Source: Colocasia esculenta (lineage: Eukaryota; Streptophyta; Magnoliopsida; Alismatales; Araceae). Taken from it: a stretch of 64,000 nt of DNA. Position 1 is the stretch's first letter. The number at the start of each line of letters is the position of its first letter. The notes beneath the pieces were generated by a model. The model was not told the origin of the DNA, did no database searches, and saw nothing but the letters and a program-made list of their open reading frames with translations. The DNA lies in contig CM024758.1 in the NCBI GenBank assembly GCA_014218235.1, forward strand, positions 71,682,206 to 71,746,205, written 5' to 3'. The translations under genes and the position numbers were made by a program. Below, in pieces: positions 36,781 through 45,421 of this stretch.

Positions 36781-36931
36781 ATCACTGAGTAACCGGGGAC
36801 ACGGGCATCACAAATGTCTGTCTTCGCGTCAAAAAGTCCTTTCATTATCTCTGCATAATGGTATGATGGTCACTCACACTGAGTAACTGGGGGTACGGGC
36901 ATCCCAAATGTCTACCTTCACGTCAAAAGGT
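36781..36931 (+). repeat. Duplicated 55-bp unit in C1 3' region
   Basis: Two diverged copies, at 36781-36836 and 36876-36931. Each has CACTGAGTAAC, ACGGGCATC, CAAATGTCT and CGTCAAAA in the same order. No known function. Confidence 0.75.
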
Positions 36932-37453
36932 AAAAGTGATCCTAATTACCACTTAAATTGTTCAAATGCTAGAAATAGAGTGGAGCCTCCAAGATTTAAA
37001 TCAAGGGCAATAGGTTGTCTATTGTCAATTGTTCATGTAGACATTGCCTTCATTTACCAACTGAACATCACCCACTAAGGTATATGATTTTCTTCAATGG
37101 TTTTATTCAAAAGGGTTATCTCATTTTCATGTGTTTTTGAACGATGTATTCTAAATGCTATAACTTGAGATTCCCGGAGTATTATCTCTTAACCATTGTA
37201 GAATTTTTATGTGTCTTAATACTAGTGTTTATGACATTTTGTAGTGGGTATCAACCTATTCTCAACCTTGCAATCTCATTTGAACACTCATTCCCCACTC
37301 AATTCTTTCACAATTCAGTTATGTTGTCACACAATTCTTTGCTTCATTCTTTTACTTGTGTGCACCCATTATCTTTTTGAATGTTGCCAAAAGGGGGAGA
37401 AACATCAATTGTGCATAAATTGAAATTTTTGCCATCATCAAAAAGGGGGAGAA

Positions 37454-38855
37454 TGTTGGGTTCTCATATTGGAGAATGTTGGGTTACAACAAGTGCTTAA
37501 ATGTTTTTGATGATGAGCAATACTAATTGATGTTATGTGAAATGTTCACAAATGGTATGTTTGTTTTTGATGATGAACATTTCATGAACAAGACAAAATT
37601 GTTGTGTTATGAATGTGTGAAACATGATGAGAATGACAATTGGATGCAAATGAAACACATGTTTTATATGTTCATTATATCTCACTAATTATGTCTTTTA
37701 ATGTAGGTGAGATTCCATGCAAGACAAAGCCCAAAATCCAAGTGCAAAAGAACAAGACAAGTTGCTGAAATAGTGCACCTGTCAACAGATGACAGTGCAT
37801 CTGTCAACAGATGAATAGTGCATCTGATGCATCTGTCGACAGATGATTTTCGCCTGTCGACAGATACACTCAGAAATCTATTTCCAGAAAGCCCAGTCTT
37901 CCGGTTCTTGCAAACCTGTCAGCATCTGTCGACAGCAGCAAGTCGGCTGTCGACAGACGGAGTTTCGGGAAGATCTAATGGCCAGGATATGATCTATATT
38001 TTGGTGTTTCCTTTTAGCACGACTCTCTATGCTTGGACACCACTATATATGGATCATATGAGGCTATTTTCGCAGCAAGGAGCCACCATACCAAAACCCT
38101 AAGCAAAGGTCAAGATCAAGGCTTTCTTCCTGCTGCCCTGCTTCATCTCTCTGCCCAGAACAAAGAAGAACAACCTTCCAAGCGGAGTTGAAGCCGGTTC
38201 GTCCGTGGTTCAAGCTTCTCCATCAACTGATACTTGTCAAGACGAAGCTTGGAGTCTTCTGGACGACCAACGAGAAGAGATCTACATCGGGATTTGATTC
38301 TTCATCTCAAAACTCTTCTCCTTTCACTACTTTCATATATCTGTGTGTGTGCACTGATTTGAGATCAGTACGTGGATGTTGTGGAAGTGTGGATTGTTGT
38401 TCTGATTGCGTGTTTGCATCAGACAACGTGTGTGTGGTGTGTTGGTCAGATCAAGGCTAGAGGATCTGATCTTTTGGGGACTTGATCTAGCGTGTGTGTG
38501 TGTGGTTGAGCCGGTGTGCTCGTGTGTGTGTTGTACTCAGTTCTTGAGTAGTGTGTCCTCACTGTGTGGGGGGTGGACGTAGGAGTCACATGGTGTGATC
38601 TCCGAACCACCTAAAAAATCCCTTGTGCACTGTGGTTTGACTTGTGGTTTGCATTATGTTGCGCTAGATGCATGCCTAGGGATTTCGTTCACACACTACT
38701 TGTTAATCTATTCACACACATTACACCAGATCAGAGGGGTTTTAATTGAGTAGGTCTTTTAATCCGAAGTAGTTTTTAAATTGCTTAAGTTTCCGCTGCA
38801 AATCTATTCAACCCCCCCTTCTAGCTTTGCCATCACCGAGTATCCGATCCTAACA
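37454..38855 (+). repeat. C1 3' LTR
   Basis: 1402 bp, TGTTGGGTTC to GATCCTAACA. Differences from the 5' LTR are a handful of substitutions and single-base indels, for example at 37679, 37966, near 38479 and near 38675. Confidence 0.93.
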
Positions 38856-39148
38856 AGCAGCAGTGAGAGCGAGTGTTGTGCACTCTTGTACCCGAGTGAG
38901 TTGAGCGCTGTGTTTTGCAAGTCCTCGGGGTATGCCCCTTAAGGACTGCACCTTTCTTCTTGTACCTGTGCTTTTGCTCGGGACACGTTGTACAGACCTT
39001 TGTATATTGTACGTATTGTTATAGTTATTTAAATTTGGCACATATCTCACTAGACTATTTCTTCTAACCCTTCCGGATCTTCGGATCCGTGGGTGACGAC
39101 GCGAACTTCGAGGTTCCTGGCGGGGGTCCGGGAGGTTGGGTCGTTACA

Positions 39149-39990
39149 ACTAGACCTCTTAGTTGGTTTATTCCACTGTGAAAACCTGGGCATGTAATGT
39201 TGTTGATGAGTAGGAAATTGTGAGTGATAAAAATAAGGATTGAACCATTGGTTACCATTCTACTTTTGGTTCTAAGAATTATTCCATCTTGAATTGTAAG
39301 ATGAGAAAACATTCCAATTTCCATGAGAAAGATGATTATTTATTGGTTTGAAGTTTTTTTTTTATTTTTATAAGAAGGGTAGGTAGACCTATGCATGGTT
39401 CGTGTCGACCTATGCATGGGGTAGGTCGACTTGAGTTGAGAGTGTGTCGACCTATGTTGTGTGTGTGTGTCAATCTGGATAGGGTATGTGTCGACCTCTG
39501 TAGAGTGTGTGTCGACCTGACAAGTTCTTTCTATTTTTGTATTTTTCCTTTGTTTTCAGATGAACCTGTCTTGACAAATTTTATTAGAGGAATTTGTTAT
39601 GGTTTTATTTTCCTTGGAGATGATTCAGTTTTCTTTGAATTTTGTGGTTCAAAACCTAAGCCATGCTTATTTGAATTCATCTTAACTCCCAGTAGAGCAT
39701 TCAGATTTTCTTTGCCTTGTGTGAAGTTCTTGATGATGTCTTCTTTTTCTTTAAGGCAATGATTGAGTTTTTCAATTTGATTTAAATTTTCTTGATTTCC
39801 CTTCTCTTTTTCTTCAAACTTCTTGACAGAATTGATAAGTTCTTTGTTCAATTTTGTAATTCTCAATTCAGATCATCAACAAAAATTAACAATTCATCAT
39901 TTTCTTTGATTTGATCAAAAGTATGAGTTTCTAAATCAGAAATTTTTCTAGAAGATGATGTGTCATGAAGAATGCTATCAATTTTTCTTT
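39149..39990 (-). pseudogene. gag: C2 gag C-terminal coil and linker, frameshifted
   Basis: Continuation of gag after a frame change at about 39990. A Glu/Lys-rich coiled stretch leads to 39597-39866, which carries FTQGKENLNALLGVKMN and HGLGFE, the same box as in C0 (5400-5460). Beyond 39520 a degenerate Asn/Gln/Trp-rich linker (FSHLTIQDG, FHSGINQLRG in one frame) is typical of the segment before protease. A GTCGAC array interrupts it at 39404-39516. The protease itself is not reached. Confidence 0.7.
39404..39516. repeat. GTCGAC palindrome array, C2 internal region
   Basis: Five GTCGAC sites (39404, 39425, 39446, 39490, 39511) in 113 bp with spacers of mostly 15-20 bp. It occupies the same place relative to the LLG box as the internal array of C0. 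Confidence 0.88.
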
Positions 39991-41184
39991 TCAAATATTT
40001 ATTTTCTTTCTAACATCAGAAAGATTTTCAACTAAATTACCATATGCTTCTTTCCAATCTTCAATGGTAAATAGTTCAAAAGACATATCTACCTGTTCTT
40101 CACTGCTTCCAGTCATGAAGCAGATTTCATTTCTTTCTGAACTTGAGGATTCTTCAACGCTGTCTGAGCTTTGATCCTCATCTAACCATGTAGCAACCAT
40201 GGCCTTGTTCTTCTTTTTGTGAAACTCCTTCTTGTGGTTTTTGTACTTGTCATTCTTAGCCTCTGGACATTCAGCCTTCATATGCCCAGATTTGTTGCAC
40301 CTGTAACACACAGAAATTTCATCAGTTTTTTTATGATCAACATGGGAGAAGTGTTTATTTTTACTAGACATGACATTTTGCTTATTACCAAAATTCTTCT
40401 TGTTTGATTTCAGAAATGCCCTAAATTGTCTAGTAATCAAAGCAAGATTATCATCATCAGATTCAGATTTTTCAGATTCAGAAATTTCTTTAGATTTTTC
40501 TTTACTACTTGATGAAGCTTTAAGAGCAATGGGTTTTGATTTCAGCATGTGTTCCTCAGATCTTTTAAGGTTTTTCTCATAAGTCATTAAAGATCCAATG
40601 AGTTCATCCAATGTTATTTTAGATAAATCCTTTGAATCCTCAATGACTGTGGCTTTAGTATGCCACACAGGAGATAAAGAACTCAAAATTTTTCTTACTA
40701 AATCTTCATTTGAGTATTCCTTACCCAAAGCTCGAAGTCCATTGATGATTACCATGAACCTAGAAAACATCTCAGATATGATTTCATCAGATTTGATGAT
40801 ATACAATTCATAATCAGAAACTATCATGTTTGCTTTAGTTTCTCTAACTTGAGATGTTCCCTCATATAGCAATTCTAATTTATTCCACATCTCTTTAGCA
40901 GACTTACACATAGAGATTCTGGAATACTCCTTCGGATGGATGGCACATTGCAGCATGTTCATGGCGCTGTAGTTCAGGGTGACCCTTATGATCTGCTCCC
41001 TGGTCCATTGATCTTCATCTCCAGTGACTTCGATTGGTCCTTTTTCAACAATTCTCCATACTTCATAGTTCTGTGCTCTAAGAAAAACCAACATCCTATT
41101 CTTCCAGTAACAATAGTCAATACCATCAAAAATTGGAGGTCTATTAATTGAATGACCTTCAACAACAAAACCTCTGGAGTCCAT
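39991..41184 (-). CDS. gag: C2 Gag polyprotein (UBN2-type) with zinc knuckle
   Basis: The best-preserved frame in the window: 397 codons from MDSRGFVVEGHSINRPPIF. An upstream Met in the same frame (41226) adds 14 residues, but the C0 homologue supports the start at 41184, which begins the conserved part. Residues 15-60 form the DUF4219-like N-terminus (RPPIFDGIDYCYWKNRM). Residues about 70-210 are the UBN2 domain with AKEMWNKLELLYEGTSQVRE. Ser/Lys-rich sequence follows, then the zinc knuckle CYRCNKSGHMKAEC near residue 295, and an acidic Ser/Glu tail. Gag forms the cytoplasmic particle and packages element RNA. The frame closes at 39991 by a frameshift into the coil region, so the full-length product is probably lost. 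Confidence 0.85.
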   Translation of the reverse strand: MDSRGFVVEGHSINRPPIFDGIDYCYWKNRMLVFLRAQNYEVWRIVEKGPIEVTGDEDQWTREQIIRVTLNYSAMNMLQCAIHPKEYSRISMCKSAKEMWNKLELLYEGTSQVRETKANMIVSDYELYIIKSDEIISEMFSRFMVIINGLRALGKEYSNEDLVRKILSSLSPVWHTKATVIEDSKDLSKITLDELIGSLMTYEKNLKRSEEHMLKSKPIALKASSSSKEKSKEISESEKSESDDDNLALITRQFRAFLKSNKKNFGNKQNVMSSKNKHFSHVDHKKTDEISVCYRCNKSGHMKAECPEAKNDKYKNHKKEFHKKKNKAMVATWLDEDQSSDSVEESSSSERNEICFMTGSSEEQVDMSFELFTIEDWKEAYGNLVENLSDVRKKINI

Positions 41185-41298
41185 GATAAAGACAATCAAA
41201 TCAAACACACAGCACAATTTGAGCAAGTAATTGAGTGAATTAAAATTCGAAACACAGAAAATTCACCAAAGCACCTCAGAGTATAGAATTGACTCTGA

Positions 41299-41315
41299 CC
41301 TGCTCTGATACCAAT
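41299..41315 (-). other. C2 primer binding site
   Basis: ATTGGTATCAGAGCAGG on the minus strand, adjacent to the LTR end at 41316. Initiator-Met tRNA type. Confidence 0.9.
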
Positions 41316-41525
41316 TGTTGGGATCGGATATGTGACTTTAACAAATTAACTAAGAATGTGTGTGTACGGCAGCGGAATTAAAATGAGTAATACACACAAT
41401 TCGATCAAATCCAAGAGTGGTGTGTGAGTATAGTGAATATAGACAGCAAACCACACTCAAACCACTATGCACAAAAGATTTTTAAGGTGGTTCGGAGAAC
41501 ACAACTTGTGTCTCCTACGTCCACC

Positions 41526-41760
41526 TCCTCACGACGGAGGAACCACTAACACTAGTGCATACAACCTGGAGCACGACGACTCCAACCTCTTTGAGTGCGA
41601 CAACTCAAAGAAACCCAGGAGATAGTCACGACGAACTACACCACATACCACTTGTGAATTCAGCAACTTCACAAGCACTTGAGCACGACGGCTCAAGCAC
41701 CAGAGCACAACGACTCCAACCCAGAGCACTACGGCTCCAAACCTGAGTACATAGTACTCA
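41526..41760 (-). other. Array of short perfect hairpins in C2 LTR leader
   Basis: TCCTC/GAGGA (41526-41541), TGGAG/CTCCA (41567-41584), CTTTGAGT/ACTCAAAG (41589-41610), CTTGTGAA/TTCACAAG (41651-41675), CTTGAGC/GCTCAAG with loop ACGACG (41678-41697), GAGC/GCTC (41724-41737) and TGAGTAC/GTACTCA with loop ATA (41744-41760). It lies between the TATA box and the primer site. Confidence 0.8.
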
Positions 41761-42117
41761 AAACCTCTGGACCACAAAGGATCCAAGTTCTGCTAGAACA
41801 AGCACAATTAGAGAGTAGATCCTCTAGCACAATCTATCTCAGTACAATAAAAAAGTAGAACAAAACAGAATTAGGCGATCTGTATAGAACACATACACAG
41901 ATCACACCCAGAGAATACTCAAACGAAGTACAGATTCAGATGGATCTCCTTCTGATCAGCAATGCTTCAATTAGGAACTCCTCCTCTTCTTCCCTTCTTC
42001 TTCTTCCCTTTGGCAGCGCTCCTCTGCTCCCCTTCTGGATGCAAGAGCTTTTCCCGCTCTTCTCCTCTTTATCTGGAAAGGTCCAGCTCCCTCTCTTTGG
42101 AGTACGAGGATCATGGG

Positions 42118-42126
42118 TATATATAT
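42118..42126 (-). promoter_or_regulatory. C2 LTR TATA box
   Basis: ATATATATA on the minus strand, about 120 bp downstream of the GTCGAC array. Prediction from sequence and position. Confidence 0.5.
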
Positions 42127-42246
42127 TCCCATGTGTCCATGTGGGACCCTTGGAGTGCGTGGGCACAATATCTAGGTCAATTCCCTTGATTCCCATGCAG
42201 GCACGTGTCCAGAAAAATTCCCATTTTTGAGCTTCAGTCGAAGTGT

Positions 42247-42466
42247 GTCGACACCACGGGCTACTGGCTTCAGAACAGGCTTCTGGGAGGGACAGTGAGT
42301 GTCGACACACAAGCAGACTGTGTCGACACCACTGGCTACTGCTTCCTTCACTGTTTGATGAATTCATACAATGTGTCGACACAACATCCACATGTGTCGA
42401 CACCACTGACTCTTTTATACTCTGAATGTAAATGGTGTGTCGACACACTTGACATCTTGTGTCGAC
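42247..42466. repeat. GTGTCGACAC palindrome array, C2 LTR U3
   Basis: Seven GTCGAC sites (42247, 42301, 42322, 42375, 42396, 42439, 42461) in 220 bp, most within TGTCGACA or GTGTCGACAC. It shows a paired spacing: three pairs about 21-22 bp apart, with wider gaps between pairs. Confidence 0.9.
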
Positions 42467-42778
42467 ACAACTTTGACAGAATTATGTGAACCTGAAAATA
42501 TGAAGTGTAGACCATCAAAACATGTCATTAACAGTAAAATGTGAAATATTAAATGTCAAGAACATGTTGTTTGAGCATTATTATAATATATTCAATATGT
42601 ACAAATTTTCCAATATGTCATCATCAAAATCAAAGTATGAGTGATGTACAATGGTCATCATTAAAAAATCAACTTTAAGAAATTCCAATACACACTCAAC
42701 ACAACATTTATATTATTTAATTAATAATGAGTTTGTTATCACCAAAATATAAGGATAAAATATTAGAGTGGTTCAACA

Positions 42779-43190
42779 ATCTTCCCCTTTTTGGTGATGA
42801 CAAAACTTATGAGAATTTTCTGACAAAAATACTAAAATAAAGAAAATTCACAGATTATGCATACTCTCCCCCTTTTTGTCACTAACCAAAAAGGAAGGGT
42901 CATACCATTGCATTTTCTCCCCTTTTGTGAAAACTTCTTACCAGAATGTTGTGTGAGAGGGGTTCAACAATTATTAACATTAATGAGTAGCTCCCCCTTA
43001 GCCTGTGCTCCCCCTGAATGAGAGGCTCCACCTGAATAAGAGGCTCCACCTGAATGAGACTTGCAATAGATGTTAGTAGTACAATAAAGTTTTAAAAAAA
43101 AATTATGACTACTCCCTCTCTAAATATGAGTTGGATGAAGACCTGGCAGCCACTAATGCCTTGAGCATTCTTGTTCCTGATACTCCAAGG
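42779..43190 (-). other. C3 3' non-coding region and polypurine tract
   Basis: The minus-strand purine tract CCAAAAAGGGGAAGAT lies next to the LTR. Further purine-rich repeats (AAAGGGGGAGAGT near 42863, AAAAGGGGAGAAAATG near 42910, and GGGGGAG runs near 42998-43015) resemble duplicated purine tracts. A short GAGGCTCCACCTGAAT unit is repeated near 43022-43060. No coding domain. Confidence 0.7.
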
Positions 43191-44748
43191 CCATCCTGTA
43201 AATAACTTATTCAAAAGTAGGTACCCAAATCGTTTTGGGTCCTCGTTAGTTAGATGCATAAAAATATCTTTTTAGAATCCATACTAGGTGCCCGGTTGTA
43301 CAGGTGTTTACTGTATGTCCTAGTTTATTGCAATGAGAACAACAATGAATATAGTTGTTCTGCAGTTCTTATTGTCTTTGTGATGCCTGTTTAGAACACA
43401 GTTTTTATAAACCTTATTCTTTTGATATAACTTGTTTATTTAGGTGCCTTTTTCTGAGGCATTTAAGTTTCTTTTACAAATTTTGGCAAAGGATATTTTC
43501 CAAGAATTATGGCTTGTTTTTCTTTTTCCAGAGGTATGTATCTAAGCCCTTATTATTATTTCTAGATTTTGATCCTTTTAAGCATAGAGATAGAGATGTT
43601 TTTCCTTTAGTTAACTTCCTAACTGATTCTTTTAAATAAAGATTTTCCTTAGTTAGAGTTTTTTTTTTCTTCTAACTCTAATTTTTCATTATTCTTGCTT
43701 TTTAAGTTTTCATTCAAAAGATGATTATTATCTTTACTTTCTTTCAATTGAGTTTCTAATTGTTCCATTTCTGATTTAAGATCAGAGTTAGCATTTTCTA
43801 AGCAAGTAAGATTATTTTTCAAATTCTTTAATTCTTTTTAAGACACTTTTATGTTTTTCATAAAGTTCATTAAAGACTTCTTTTAAGTCTTCAGACTCTG
43901 ACCCTGAATTAGTGCATGAATCAAAAGATGGGTAAGAATATACCTTATCTAGTCCTACCATGAGGGCTAGATTAACTTGCACTTTCTCTTATTCTGAGCT
44001 AGATGAACTTGAAGTGGTGGCTTCTTCATTGTCTCAAGCAGCAGCCATGGCTTTTCTTTTGAATTTATTGTGCTTCTTCTTGGACTTTTCGGGTTGACCA
44101 ATCTTCTTGAGTTTCAGATAGTCTGGTCTTAGATGTCCAGGTTTTCTGCATTCATAGCGGACTGGTTCTTTCTCCTTTTCTCCTTCTTTTGGATCATTCT
44201 TGATCCATTATTCTTCTTCTTTAGAATCTTCTAAAGCTTGGACAGTACGTCATCTACATCATTGTCTTCAGATCTTGCATTTTTGAGCTAGAAGAAGAAG
44301 AGGTGGAAGGAGCAGCTACAACTTTAAGAGCGTTAGTAAATTTCTTCTAGGATGACCCTTCAAATAGTCGCTCCATATTGATTTCATGTGCCATAAGAGA
44401 ACCAATTAACTTATCAATGGAAATTTTGGTTAGATCATGGGCTTCGTCAATAGCAGTGACCTTAGGGGTCCACGAATGAGTTAAAGACCTAAGTATTTTT
44501 CTAACAGTTTCTTCATCAGAAAGATTTTTACCAAGAGAACTTAGACTACTACTATGCTTGAAAATCTATTATACATTAGAGTAATATTTTCGTTATGAAG
44601 CATTTTAAACTGCTCATATGTGAAACAAGAATATCTATCCTAGTATGTTTTACTTTATCTGTTCCTTCATAAGTTACTTGCAGATTATCCCATATTTCTT
44701 TCGGTGATTTACATACTGATACTCTACTAAATTCTCTTTTGGATAAAG
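43190..44748 (-). pseudogene. gag: C3 Gag, middle and C-terminal part
   Basis: From the Gypsy junction at 44748 the minus strand reads SKREFSRVSVCKSPKEIWDN, the UBN2 core, and continues in broken frames. A zinc knuckle follows near 44115-44165 (YECRKPGHLRPDY), in which the first and last Cys ligands are replaced by Arg and Tyr. Then come a coiled region (43660-43990) and the second knuckle CSHCNKLGHTVNTC near 43300-43345, which is complete. The box GPKTIWVPTFE at about 43205-43240 normally precedes protease; nothing recognisable follows it. At least three frame changes. Confidence 0.8.
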
Positions 44749-45330
44749 TGTAATACCCTTGAATTTTAAATATCATGTTTTACTTATAAATTCTTATTTA
44801 TGCAAACCGATTAGAATTACATTGAGATATTTAGGATTTAGGGTATGTTTAAGACACTTTATCATACCCAGATATCACTTTCGGTCGTACGCACCCCGAC
44901 AGGGTGACACCAGAAAATTGTAACGAAAATGAAATCTGAGAACACCATAATTCTTAGATAAATGTGGTGATATCGAATATGTAATTATCCGGAATTTTTG
45001 ACGACCGGATTTTGAGATTTAGCCGACGTAACTATTTTTCCGGGTGATTTTTCACCCAGTGGAAAATAAATTCTAAAAATTAATCTAAAATCACCATAAT
45101 TTGTAAAATCATCACATTAGCCTATGGCTGAAATTTTAACACAAATGGATATCATTTGGATACATTTGCATAAGAATTATTGGGTCAGTTGATTTATGGC
45201 TCAATTACGTAAACTATTTATGGGATTTTACAGGATGACGTATCTTGGGTGATGCAAGCTCATGTCATGGTGGGTTAAACCTCTTACACGTTGGTGACTG
45301 AAGTGTAGGTGTGAGGTTGGGAGCATGGGC

Positions 45331-45375
45331 CATGTGTAAACAGTAAAAACCATTGGGTTTTACTGTTTACACATG
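45331..45375 (+). promoter_or_regulatory. Long hairpin upstream of Gypsy TATA box
   Basis: Arms 45331-45351 and 45355-45375 form a 21-bp stem with one mismatch. The outer 18 bp (CATGTGTAAACAGTAAAA against TTTTACTGTTTACACATG) pair perfectly around a 3-base loop ATT. It lies 40 bp upstream of the TATA box. A less perfect copy is at about 57347-57387 in the 3' LTR. Confidence 0.75.
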
Positions 45376-45414
45376 TGCATGGAGGTGTCACCATGCATAG
45401 ATTGGATGATGGGT

Positions 45415-45421
45415 TATAAAA
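45415..45421 (+). promoter_or_regulatory. Gypsy LTR TATA box
   Basis: TATAAAA in the context GGGTTATAAAAGCCACTC, conserved in the 3' LTR at 57431-57437. Good position for an LTR promoter, about 670 bp into the LTR. Confidence 0.7.

Larger units (their letters stand above)
35520..37453 (+). other. C1 3' non-coding region replacing pol
   Basis: No RT, RNase H or integrase motif in any frame. It contains two copies of a TTATGGGGGAGTAAGTTT block (near 35888 and 36007), which resembles a displaced purine tract. It also contains a second GTCGAC array (36146-36328), and a duplicated ~55-bp unit at 36781-36836 and 36876-36931. It ends with the purine tract AAAAGGGGGAGA at 37441-37452. Confidence 0.75.
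32276..38855 (+). mobile_element. C1: young, gag-only Copia retrotransposon
   Basis: A 6.6-kb element with near-identical LTRs (32276-33674 and 37454-38855). I counted about eight differences in 1.4 kb by eye, so it is probably the most recent insertion here. It has a triplicated primer-site region, a C-terminal Gag remnant with one zinc knuckle, a decayed protease start, and then almost 2 kb without domains up to the purine tract AAAAGGGGGAGA. RT, RNase H and integrase are absent. Flanks are CACAG and AGCAG, consistent with a target duplication AGCAG that lost a G on the left. It sits in the LARD 3' LTR. Confidence 0.9.
8750..39148 (+). mobile_element. LARD: large coding-free LTR retrotransposon, interrupted by four insertions
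   Basis: The element has a 5' LTR (8750-10900, first ~680 bp displaced to the left of the window by C0), a primer site at 10901, a 3.9-kb internal region without recognisable retroviral domains, a polypurine tract at 14768-14778, and a 3' LTR starting TGTAAGACCC at 14779 and ending GGGTCGTTACA at 39148. Subtracting the three insertions and their target duplications gives a 3' LTR of about 2.76 kb, in agreement with the 5' LTR. Long LTRs flanking a non-coding interior define a LARD, which must borrow proteins from another element. It inserted into C2: the Copia gag-pol linker starts directly at 39149. Confidence 0.85.
14779..39148 (+). repeat. LARD 3' LTR, split into four pieces
   Basis: The LTR pieces are 14779-16743, 19648-20108, 32218-32275 and 38856-39148. 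Each join is supported by the uninterrupted 5' LTR. The piece 15457-16743 parallels 8750-10098, 19648-20108 parallels 10099-10548, 32218-32275 continues with the GTCGTCGCGGGAG block, and 38856-39148 carries the GTGAGAGCGAG block and the terminal GGGTCGTTACA. Confidence 0.85.
39149..42778 (-). mobile_element. C2: SIRE/Maximus-like Copia, 5' half only
   Basis: Minus-strand element with 5' LTR (41316-42778), primer site (41299-41315), near-intact gag (39991-41184) and the coiled gag-pol linker down to 39149, where the LARD cuts it. The rest of pol must lie left of the window, beyond the LARD 5' end. Gag is closely related to C0 gag, so C0 and C2 belong to one lineage although their LTRs differ. 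Confidence 0.85.
41316..42778 (-). repeat. LTR shared by C2 (as 5' LTR) and C3 (as 3' LTR)
   Basis: 1463 bp, from TGTTGAACCACTC (outer, minus strand) to CCGATCCCAACA (inner). On its left is the C2 primer site. On its right the minus strand reads CCAAAAAGGGGAAGAT, a purine tract directly before TGTTGAACC, which makes it the 3' LTR of the element to the right. It contains a GTCGAC array (42247-42466), a TATA box and a hairpin array. The outer 52 bp (42727-42778) are nearly identical to the tip of the C3 5' LTR, while most of the rest is not. Confidence 0.82.

Noticed and set aside
42779..42960. Purine-rich runs as several separate element borders
   Set aside because: Only the run next to 42778 adjoins a TGTTGAACC LTR start; the others lack LTR ends.
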